A stretch of DNA of 5,804 nucleotides from JBBTCX01 sp038043045 (GTDB lineage: Bacteria > Planctomycetota > Phycisphaerae > UBA1845): positions 1 through 5,804 of the forward strand of contig JBBTCX010000365.1 in the NCBI GenBank assembly GCA_038043045.1. The letters are read 5' to 3'. Positions within the stretch are counted from its first letter, which is position 1; each line of letters opens with the position of its first letter. This document shows positions 1 to 5,220 of this stretch, in pieces. The notes beneath the pieces are model-generated. The model saw nothing but the letters and a program-made list of their open reading frames with translations, searched no databases and was not told the DNA's origin. A program made the position numbers and the translations under genes.

Positions 1-980
1 ACGGAGACGGCGATGTCGACTCCACCGACAAAGGCACGGTCGGAGTGACATGCACGGGCACCGTCTCGGGCACCTGCCGTATCCTCGACCTCGACTTCGA
101 CGGCGATTATGACGGTACCGACGCCACCAAGTTCGACGCTTTGACGCAAGGTTCCATGCGCACCCCCGGCCTCTCGTCTACCGCTGTCTCCCAACCCTTC
201 GCACACCAGGGACTCCTCTTCGAACCGGAAATCATGAGCTACCAAAACCGAGCGCGGCAGTATACCCCGGTCGTGCGACGGTTTGAACAACGGGACCCAT
301 TATCTCTTTCAATGGGTGTTCCCATCACTATCGGTGCCGGGTCAATGGCGCGGGTCGCAAATCTCCCTCCAATGACATTGGACTGCGCTTCCTTTTGCCA
401 GGCGGCCGACGCGTCTTGTAGACTGATTTGTGGTTCCGAATTCCCGTGCGATCTCTGCGACAGAATCATGCCGCACTGTCTGAATGCTTGTCACGGAGAA
501 CGGGCCGCGCTTTTTGCAAGTATTCAGCATAAGTTACCACTGATCCGAAGCGTTAGAACATACCTCCTTTCACCGCATTCGGCCACTTGGGCAGATGATC
601 GACGGGAATTCCTAAACCCTTACAGCTATCTTGACGGCACGACACCGGACAGCTCTGACCCATTTGGGCTTAAGAAAGATCGCTGTGCCGCTGGCTGTGT
701 CGGAGGACCTCCAAATCAGTGTGGGGAGCCAGACGAAGGCTGGGACGTTCCAGATTCGTGGTTCGGATACTACTTTGGAAGATGTTGCGACCAGCACGAT
801 TGCTGCCTAGGGTCGTGCCAGAGCTGTGGGTGGTCGGTGCATTTGTGTCAAAGAGAGTTCCTAGAATGTCTTCGAGATAGGTGTGGCGGGAACATTCTCT
901 GCGTGATTCCAGCGACTGCATACATTCTTGCGACGACCATCGGTGCAGTATTTGTTGCCGGACCGTGTCTGGCACTTTAG
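1..980 (+). CDS. RHS-repeat protein, C-terminal part, with phospholipase A2-like tip (5' partial)
   Basis: The frame is open from the window edge (first whole codon at 3), so this is the 3' end of a longer gene; the GTG at 45 is not a real start. Order seen: two dockerin-like calcium loops (GDGDVDSTDKG and LDFDGDYDGTD); the RHS core signature YQNRARQY...RRFEQRDP at about 237-299; a roughly 105-residue Cys-rich insertion; the core end NPYSYLDG...DPFGL closing at 671; then a tip of about 100 residues. The tip has PPNQCG, then CCDQHDCC (matching the PLA2 histidine pattern C-C-x-x-H-x-x-C), then LCQREFLECL, with 14 Cys and a hydrophobic tail. From memory, this order resembles group XII secreted PLA2 (PPNGCG, CCNQHDRC, CDxEFxxCL). 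RHS proteins form a shell that releases a variable toxic C-terminus, so I infer a membrane-lipid-attacking tip. The expected second catalytic Asp is Gln here, so activity is open. A lipoprotein gene follows 41 bp downstream. Confidence 0.86.
   Translation, partial: GDGDVDSTDKGTVGVTCTGTVSGTCRILDLDFDGDYDGTDATKFDALTQGSMRTPGLSSTAVSQPFAHQGLLFEPEIMSYQNRARQYTPVVRRFEQRDPLSLSMGVPITIGAGSMARVANLPPMTLDCASFCQAADASCRLICGSEFPCDLCDRIMPHCLNACHGERAALFASIQHKLPLIRSVRTYLLSPHSATWADDRREFLNPYSYLDGTTPDSSDPFGLKKDRCAAGCVGGPPNQCGEPDEGWDVPDSWFGYYFGRCCDQHDCCLGSCQSCGWSVHLCQREFLECLRDRCGGNILCVIPATAYILATTIGAVFVAGPCLAL
111..170 (+). repeat. 60-bp RHS segment, copy A of an inverted pair
   Basis: By hand alignment this segment matches the reverse complement of 2937-2996 at 50 of 60 positions without gaps. 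Most differences are third-codon changes, and both copies encode T-D-ATKFDALTQGS. The longest identical run is 23 bp. It is RHS coding sequence rather than a mobile-element end. Confidence 0.75.
672..980 (+). other. Variable tip domain: group XII-like secreted phospholipase A2 fold
   Basis: The tip begins right after the DPFGL core end. PPNQCG would be the calcium-loop region. CCDQHDCC carries the catalytic His (codon 795-797) and the adjacent Asp calcium ligand. LCQREFLECL is the position of the second conserved helix. Fourteen cysteines suggest an oxidised, exported domain. About 25 C-terminal residues are hydrophobic and could be a membrane-inserting helix. The family assignment rests on motif order and Cys spacing, not on an alignment. 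Confidence 0.75.
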
Positions 981-1008
981 AAGCAACACCGCTATCCGCA
1001 ACACTAAT

Positions 1009-1012
1009 GGAG
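1009..1012 (+). promoter_or_regulatory. Ribosome binding site of the lipoprotein gene
   Basis: GGAG lies 9 nt before the ATG at 1022, in the 41-bp gap after the RHS stop codon. The short gap and lack of an obvious promoter suggest co-transcription with the RHS gene. An in-frame ATG at 1070, preceded by GGGTGG, is an alternative start that would shorten the N-terminus by 16 residues while keeping the signal peptide. Confidence 0.5.
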
Positions 1013-1021
1013 TGAAAAATA

Positions 1022-2233
1022 ATGAGCATGAACAATCGGCTTTTGTGCAGGCGCGTATTGCGGGTGGTGATGTTCCGTTACGGCATAGCTTTTTTCGTGC
1101 TGGTTGCCGGAGGGTGCTTTTTCCCTTCGTATCTTTTTCCCTCCCCGCGACCCCCTGGTTTGGATGAGAAGGGCGTCCTCGTAGGAACGCAACTTTTCGA
1201 CAAGAAGGTCTTTGTTCAGTTGCCAGAGTCGATTGAAGGGCCCCTACAAGTTTGGGACATCGCTAATTCCAACGGGTCAGAAGACACCGATGATTCGATA
1301 TTGATCACCACTCGATGGGGTTACGTGTTTAAGACGAATTGGACGACGCGCACGACATTTGTAACAGGCAACCTGGAAAATGGACTCGGCTCCCACGAAT
1401 TTCTCGACTTGGAGAACGATGGCCAACCTGAACTTTTGTGCGCCGGAGACACATACGGAGTGTGTTCAATCACAGGAGAAGCACTATGGAGCAAAGTGGC
1501 TAACACGTCGAGTTACCAAACAAACCTTGGAGCAGGAGACTTGGATGGCGATGGCTTGCTGGAAGTGTACATCGGATTCAGCAACGGACTCTTTTGTTAC
1601 AATTCTTCGGGTGTGGAATTGTGGCGTGTTGGAGAGGATGATTTTTATGAAGAGGTCGTCAACGGCGAGAATGTGCCAAAAGGCTTTTCACAAGTGATAG
1701 CGAGTGTCGCCCGGGGACCTGTACCTGCTACGTCTGACATATATCTTGAGTTTCGAGAGGCAGATGGGCGTTTGAGTCACAGCTTCGTGGTTCCACACGC
1801 TTATCGTAATTTTACGTTGGTTCCTTGGCTGGCCGGCGAGAATTCATACTCGCTGTTAGCGAAAACGGGGGGAGCCACAGTTGTTTTCCTCGACTTACAC
1901 GGACGCGAGACATTCCGCTTCACCCCCCCCTCAAGAGAATGGACTGCCCAGGGGTTGAAGGCTTCGGTGATCCAGTTGGGTCCCGCAGGTGAAGAGAAAC
2001 CATTTCTTGCCATCTTGCTCCCTTACGCCGTAGAGTGGGACCGCGCATCACTGCTACTCTTTTCAACTTCAAATGAACTCGTCTATCACGAAATCATTGG
2101 GCAAGGGAATGGACTACTGGCTACTCGAGATCCCAGTACAAACGAACCCGTGCTACTCGCGAGCGATGGCGTGGACACAATTTCGATCTATCGTTTTGCA
2201 CCGGAATTGTCCACATCAATACCCAAGCCGTAG
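1022..2233 (+). CDS. FG-GAP/VCBS-type propeller lipoprotein, candidate immunity protein of the RHS-PLA2 tip
   Basis: 403 residues. The N-terminus is basic (several Arg), then hydrophobic (YGIAFFVLVAGGC), with Cys32 in a context allowed by the broad lipoprotein pattern although -3 is Ala rather than the usual Leu. I infer an exported, lipid-anchored protein. Two acidic loops typical of FG-GAP/VCBS beta-propeller repeats are visible: DLENDGQPEL (about residues 129-138) and DLDGDGLLEVYIG (about 173-185). The rest is beta-rich with short hydrophobic strands ending in aromatic residues, including a last blade-like stretch near LLASDGVDTISIYRF. No catalytic motif was found. The gene sits 41 bp after the RHS-PLA2 gene on the same strand, the usual place for an immunity gene, and lipase toxins acting in the envelope are often countered by periplasmic or lipoprotein antidotes. 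The immunity role is inferred. A C8 run at 1923-1930 is a potential slippage site. Confidence 0.82.
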   Translation: MSMNNRLLCRRVLRVVMFRYGIAFFVLVAGGCFFPSYLFPSPRPPGLDEKGVLVGTQLFDKKVFVQLPESIEGPLQVWDIANSNGSEDTDDSILITTRWGYVFKTNWTTRTTFVTGNLENGLGSHEFLDLENDGQPELLCAGDTYGVCSITGEALWSKVANTSSYQTNLGAGDLDGDGLLEVYIGFSNGLFCYNSSGVELWRVGEDDFYEEVVNGENVPKGFSQVIASVARGPVPATSDIYLEFREADGRLSHSFVVPHAYRNFTLVPWLAGENSYSLLAKTGGATVVFLDLHGRETFRFTPPSREWTAQGLKASVIQLGPAGEEKPFLAILLPYAVEWDRASLLLFSTSNELVYHEIIGQGNGLLATRDPSTNEPVLLASDGVDTISIYRFAPELSTSIPKP

Positions 2234-2369
2234 CCATTTGATCAACGTGGCGACTCCTGCGGCGAAGCCGTGATGGAGAAATTCACCGGCGGGCCGTATT
2301 TGGTGCAGTTGGTCGTGGATCAGAACAGCGGCTACAGCGCCGATCCTTGACTCGCCGCGCGGAGGGTGA
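2234..2369. other. Unassigned spacer between the lipoprotein gene and the RHS debris
   Basis: Immediately after the lipoprotein stop, the same frame stays open until a stop at 2348-2350. It contains a protein-like stretch (VMEKFTGGPYLVQLVVDQ). I could not assign it to a family. It may be another RHS or toxin-cassette remnant. No ribosome site, convincing start or terminator hairpin was seen. Confidence 0.3.
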
Positions 2370-2582
2370 CCCCGCGAATGCTTTGCATCACGACGCGAGG
2401 CGTCGGCGCTGTTTGATAATCGAAAGATCGGCACGAGCAGCGACAATGATTTGGATGACGCCGGCGACACGATCTTCGTCGATGAGTCGTTCGGCTCGAC
2501 GGATACGACGGTTACGTACGATAAAGCCGGGAATCTGATTGACGACGGGTCGCTGCAATATGTGTATGATGCGTGGAATCGG
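2370..2582 (+). pseudogene. RHS core remnant, plus strand (YD-repeat region)
   Basis: One frame is open from 2370 and reads as RHS: FDNRKIG..., then TVTYDKAGNLIDDG and QYVYDAWNRPV. These are the YD repeat and the YDAWNR motif found upstream of the tip in RHS proteins. It has no start codon or ribosome site and is preceded by a stop at 2367-2369. The similarity ends abruptly at the Arg codon 2580-2582, where the sequence flips to antisense RHS. This is a broken fragment, not a gene. Confidence 0.72.
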
Positions 2583-2712
2583 CCAGTTGGCGTTTTGGTG
2601 AACATAGGAATCGCCCTTGACTTTCATGTCCAACATAATCAACTCATCAATGTATCGCGTGCCATGTAAAAACTGTTGCACCATGTTGCTTGATCCGTCG
2701 CGTCCTTGACAC
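2583..2712 (-). pseudogene. RHS core remnant, minus strand (GTRYIDELIMLD region)
   Basis: Read leftwards from about 2712 the minus strand gives RDGSSNMVQQFLHGTRYIDE, then LIMLD and YVHQNANW, ending at 2583. This is the RHS stretch that normally lies downstream of YDAWNR (GTRYIDEL...YVYQDANWN). It is intact in frame but has no start or stop of its own and points opposite to the neighbouring RHS remnant. The upstream edge (about 2712-2720) is approximate. Confidence 0.75.
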
Positions 2713-2745
2713 AGAACTGCCGCGGTGCGAAAAGCCTCTCATTGA

Positions 2746-3114
2746 ATGCTCGCTTACGTCTACATTCTTCGTTGTGCCAATGGTCATCACTATTACAGAA
2801 GCACCGGCGAACTGGGCCATCGACTCGCGGAGCATCGATTGGGGTTGTTGGACTGGACCGCACCTCGCCGACCGGTGGAACTCGTGTATTTTGAGGAATT
2901 CGAGAGATGGTCTTGGTCGGCGGAAGAGGATTTGTGGCCTGAGGTGCGCGGGGAGCCTTGCGTCAGGGCGTCGAACTTGGTGGCGTCGGTGGAGTCGGTC
3001 ATGAGTACGGGATTCCCCTTCGTTCTCACGTACGAATTTAGGCCGTCTCGCACGCCCACCGGATCGCGTTGCAGGAAGCGGCGCAGGGTGGGGTTGTACT
3101 GCCGTCCGGCGTGA
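2746..3114 (+). CDS. Truncated GIY-YIG (URI-type) nuclease fused to antisense RHS sequence
   Basis: The 122-codon frame starts with an excellent match to small standalone GIY-YIG proteins: AYVYILRCANGHHYY, then LGHRLAEH (the conserved Arg of the nuclease) and RRPVELVYFEEF. Similarity covers about residues 1-63. From about 2937 the frame reads through antisense RHS sequence, so the C-terminal third, where the metal-binding Glu is expected, is replaced by unrelated residues (SNLVASVESV...). The Gly of the YIG element is also Arg (YYRST where YVGST is usual). GIY-YIG nucleases of this size are normally about 85-100 residues. I find no clear ribosome site before the ATG. Most likely a degraded gene. 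It could also be a relic of a nuclease toxin cassette, since GIY-YIG domains occur as RHS tips, but it lacks an RHS core on its own strand. Confidence 0.6.
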   Translation: MLAYVYILRCANGHHYYRSTGELGHRLAEHRLGLLDWTAPRRPVELVYFEEFERWSWSAEEDLWPEVRGEPCVRASNLVASVESVMSTGFPFVLTYEFRPSRTPTGSRCRKRRRVGLYCRPA

Positions 3115-3299
3115 GCGGATTCGGGAATCAAACCAGGGGCGACAAGGGCAATGAAAACACACGCTTGCTTTGTTGTGATGCACTTCACGATCGGCCTCCT
3201 AACAAAAAACATCCTGATCGTCGACGCAAACGATTTCATCCGCTTTTCGATTGGTTCGTCAGTTCTGAAACGTGCCACCGCCTCGCTGAAGGTTGACAT
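2793..3299 (-). CDS. Chimeric ORF: unknown N-terminus with signal-peptide-like segment joined to RHS debris
   Basis: 168 codons. The ATG at 3299 is preceded by a perfect GGAGGTGA six bases away, starting right at the stop codon of the propeller gene, so the first part of this frame was probably a real co-transcribed gene. Residues 1-37 (MSTFSEAVARFRTDEPIEKR...) are not recognised. Residues 38-64 look like a signal peptide (KQACVFIALVAPGLI...ESAHA) and have their own AGGAGG and GTG at 3188. From residue 65 the frame is RHS core (RRFLQRDP), then a displaced RHS segment, and the last 45 residues are antisense to the GIY-YIG fragment. I see it as a gene start captured by RHS rearrangement; whether a stable product exists is unknown. 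Confidence 0.4.
   Translation of the reverse strand: MSTFSEAVARFRTDEPIEKRMKSFASTIRMFFVRRPIVKCITTKQACVFIALVAPGLIPESAHAGRQYNPTLRRFLQRDPVGVRDGLNSYVRTKGNPVLMTDSTDATKFDALTQGSPRTSGHKSSSADQDHLSNSSKYTSSTGRRGAVQSNNPNRCSASRWPSSPVLL
2937..2996 (-). repeat. 60-bp RHS segment, copy B of an inverted pair
   Basis: Partner of 111-170 in inverted orientation, about 2.8 kb away. Its left edge coincides with the point where the GIY-YIG similarity stops, which suggests that this RHS piece was joined onto the nuclease gene. Confidence 0.75.
2937..3107 (-). pseudogene. Scrambled RHS core remnants, minus strand
   Basis: Two RHS pieces lie in one minus-strand frame. At 3107-3030: GRQYNPTLRRFLQRDP, then VGVRDGLNSY, the core signature before the tip. 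At 2996-2937: DSTDATKFDALTQGS, the calcium-loop segment that in the gene at the window start lies before the core signature. Their order is therefore swapped relative to the intact gene, and the piece between them is shortened. Downstream the frame has no RHS similarity and overlaps the GIY-YIG fragment in antisense. Confidence 0.7.
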
Positions 3300-3305
3300 G
3301 TGTCG

Positions 3306-3313
3306 TCACCTCC
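3306..3313 (-). promoter_or_regulatory. Consensus Shine-Dalgarno between propeller stop and next ORF
   Basis: On the minus strand GGAGGTGA directly follows the TAG stop of the propeller gene and lies 6 nt before the ATG at 3299. It decides the start of the downstream ORF and indicates an operon-style continuation. Confidence 0.65.
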
Positions 3314-5119
3314 CTACAAACACGGACCGGCGCAGAGTTCATTACCTGCGAAGGCTTCGAGGAAGACGATGAGGTCGTCGATATCAATCACGTCGTCGCC
3401 ACCGCAAGGGTAAAGATCACCATCGGGATATTGCTGCGGATCCGCGAAGCCGTTGAGCTCAATAATGAGGTCATCGAGGTCGACAATGCCCGTGAGGTCG
3501 ATATCACCAAATCGATACGGCACACAATCAAACGCAATGGCGCTCACGAGTGTCCCGTAGGGCATGGTCACAAGATTGGTGATACCCGACATATCGGTGT
3601 TGGCACGGCGGATCTGACCAACACCCGTAAAATTATCCGACCAATAGAGTCTTCGCGGTAGACTCGTCACATAGAGTGCGTCCGCCAGACAAAGTCCGGA
3701 TGGAATCAATACTTCGCCATTTGACCCATCGAGCTTGGAGCGTCGCAGTCCAGGGCATGTCCAGTACATTTGATTCATAGGTTGATCGAGAGCCAAGGCG
3801 GCGGGTGTACCAAAAGGAACCACGTAGAGGTCCTCAATCTGAGTTCCGTCCAGGTTCGCTCGCCGAACTTTATCATCTTGTGTCCAGTAAACACGCTGTG
3901 CTACAGTGTCAACATCAACGCCCCTTGGAAAAGGTAGATCAAGTACAACGTCCTCGACCAAGGGTCCTGCAACGTTCATTCGACGGATGCTTCCCGGAAA
4001 CAACTCCGTCCAATAGAGGGTATTATTCGTTTCGTCCAACGCAACATCATATGCGATGTTCAATTGAGTGGTCAGGGAGGTAACCGAGTTGCCATCCAGA
4101 TTCGAATGATAAACCCCAGCTAGCCCGCTCCAGTATATCACGTCATTCATGAGATCAATAACCAAGCCCTGAGGTCCGTCCAAGCCACCGAAAACGATGA
4201 AATCCACAGAAGACGTCGTTGGATTTATTCTGGAAATACCACTGGCTGCCGAGTAGACCACGCCAGTCGATTGGTCGAAAGCAAGCGCACCTCCGGCTGC
4301 CCAAGTGGCCACTACGATCTCGGCGTTCGATCCATCCAGATTCGCTCGCTGGATCACGGCGGGTATCGAATGGGGGGTGCTCCAATAGACCTTGCCGCCG
4401 GTGACGTCGAGTGTCACGCCTATCGGCGACGCTGCAGGAGACGTAATCACAATGTCTTCGAGTTCGCTGCCGTCGGTGCTTGCTCGTCTTAGCTTTCCTC
4501 CCGATTGCCCCCAATAGAGTTTGTTGGTAGTGAGATCGATGTCCATTCCCCAGGTGTTGCTGCCAAGTCCAGTCAGTACATCCGCGACATCGGACCCATC
4601 CAAATTCGCGCGACGAATCTTGCCTCCTATTCTTTGTGCCCAGTAAAGTCGGTTCTCTCCCGGATGAATCACGAGAGCGCCCGGGGATGCCGTTGAAGCA
4701 ACCACCGTTTCCACATTGGACCCATCCAAGTTCATCCGACGCACCCTGCTTGCTTCCAAATCCGTCCAATAAATCTTTTGTCCGGACTGATCCAGCGCGA
4801 TACCTGGTGCAATGAAGTCAGTCGCAGTAAAAAGAGTGACCATGTTCGTGCCGTCGCGGTTGCAACGCAAAATCTTGTCCTGCGCTCCGTCCGTCCAGTA
4901 CAGGTAGTCTGCCGCGGAATCAATGGCCACGGCAAATGGATCTAAACATAGCCCGACGATCAAATCTTCCACATTCGTGCCATCGGGATTGGCCCGCTGA
5001 ATCTTCCTCTCCCGTTCGCTTATCGAACCCCAATACATGTGGCCGGTAGGCTGCCCGACAACTGCTGACTGGACTAGCGTGCCCAGAAATATGTAATTGA
5101 ATTTAATGGGAACTGTCAT
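3314..5119 (-). CDS. Secreted 12-repeat YWTD double beta-propeller with dockerin-like C-terminus
   Basis: 601 residues. ATG at 5119 with GAGGTGA just upstream. Residues 1-23 (FNYIFLGTLVQSAVVG core) look like a signal peptide. Twelve LDL-receptor class B (YWTD) repeats follow, with the Tyr-Trp pair near residues 29, 74, 117, 159, 202, 245, 289, 329, 369, 411, 452 and 492, a period of 40-45. Each has the RRANLDGSN-type turn after it. Twelve repeats fit two six-bladed propellers, a fold used for protein or glycan binding. Repeat 7 is degenerate (VYSAAS). Residues about 538-590 hold two calcium-loop/helix units (GDIDLTGIVDLDDLI and GGDDVIDIDDLIVFLEAF), a dockerin-like tail frequent in planctomycete secreted proteins. 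I infer an extracellular or cell-surface binding protein. No enzyme motif was seen. It is downstream of a metalloprotease frame on the same strand and converges on the RHS locus. Confidence 0.93.
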   Translation of the reverse strand: MTVPIKFNYIFLGTLVQSAVVGQPTGHMYWGSISERERKIQRANPDGTNVEDLIVGLCLDPFAVAIDSAADYLYWTDGAQDKILRCNRDGTNMVTLFTATDFIAPGIALDQSGQKIYWTDLEASRVRRMNLDGSNVETVVASTASPGALVIHPGENRLYWAQRIGGKIRRANLDGSDVADVLTGLGSNTWGMDIDLTTNKLYWGQSGGKLRRASTDGSELEDIVITSPAASPIGVTLDVTGGKVYWSTPHSIPAVIQRANLDGSNAEIVVATWAAGGALAFDQSTGVVYSAASGISRINPTTSSVDFIVFGGLDGPQGLVIDLMNDVIYWSGLAGVYHSNLDGNSVTSLTTQLNIAYDVALDETNNTLYWTELFPGSIRRMNVAGPLVEDVVLDLPFPRGVDVDTVAQRVYWTQDDKVRRANLDGTQIEDLYVVPFGTPAALALDQPMNQMYWTCPGLRRSKLDGSNGEVLIPSGLCLADALYVTSLPRRLYWSDNFTGVGQIRRANTDMSGITNLVTMPYGTLVSAIAFDCVPYRFGDIDLTGIVDLDDLIIELNGFADPQQYPDGDLYPCGGDDVIDIDDLIVFLEAFAGNELCAGPCL

Positions 5120-5122
5120 TGG

Positions 5123-5129
5123 TCACCTC
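5123..5129 (-). promoter_or_regulatory. Ribosome binding site of the propeller gene
   Basis: GAGGTGA on the minus strand with CCA between it and the ATG at 5119. The GAGG core is 6 nt from the start. Its TGA is also the stop codon of a small overlapping frame (5332-5123), which could allow translational coupling if that frame is used. Confidence 0.6.
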
Positions 5130-5192
5130 GCTTTGCTGGTCGCCATTCCACGTTTTCTTTCGAATTCGATATTCTCATAATCCCTTTCTGTG

Positions 5193-5220
5193 TTGAGCCT
5201 AAATAATGCTATTGGCTCAA
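5193..5220 (-). other. Inverted repeat / hairpin at the metalloprotease stop codon
   Basis: TTGAGCC and GGCTCAA form a perfect 7-bp stem around a 14-nt AT-rich loop. The stem starts in the TGA stop of the metalloprotease frame (5217-5219). There is no T-run after it on the minus strand, so it is not a standard intrinsic terminator. It could be an RNA processing or stability element or a protein-binding palindrome in the 97-bp gap before the propeller gene. Confidence 0.4.

Noticed and set aside
670..1035. 121-codon minus-strand frame opposite the PLA2-like tip
   Set aside because: Antisense of the Cys-rich tip. An antisense antidote was considered, but there is no start signal or recognisable domain.
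2216..2605. 129-codon minus-strand frame over the lipoprotein end and RHS remnant
   Set aside because: It is antisense to clear RHS coding sequence (YDAWNR region) and shows no family resemblance.
2746..2936. GIY-YIG gene as immunity partner or active nuclease toxin of the RHS system
   Set aside because: It has no RHS core fused on its own strand, its C-terminal third is replaced and a signature Gly is changed, so an active role cannot be supported.
2647..3183. 178-codon minus-strand frame starting at a GTG at 3183
   Set aside because: It is out of frame with the RHS motifs on the same strand; the composition is Arg/Pro-rich shadow sequence.
3700..4760. Regularly spaced similar DNA segments resembling an array
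   Set aside because: The spacing of about 125 nt and variable repeats reflect the LDGSN/YW protein repeats of the propeller, not a CRISPR or non-coding array.
4155..4769. 204-codon minus-strand frame inside the propeller gene
   Set aside because: It is a shifted-frame shadow of the YWTD repeats, rich in Arg/Gly/Ser with no recognisable motif.
5193..5220. Intrinsic terminator
   Set aside because: The stem is only 7 bp and is not followed by a T-run on either strand, so it is reported as an inverted repeat only.
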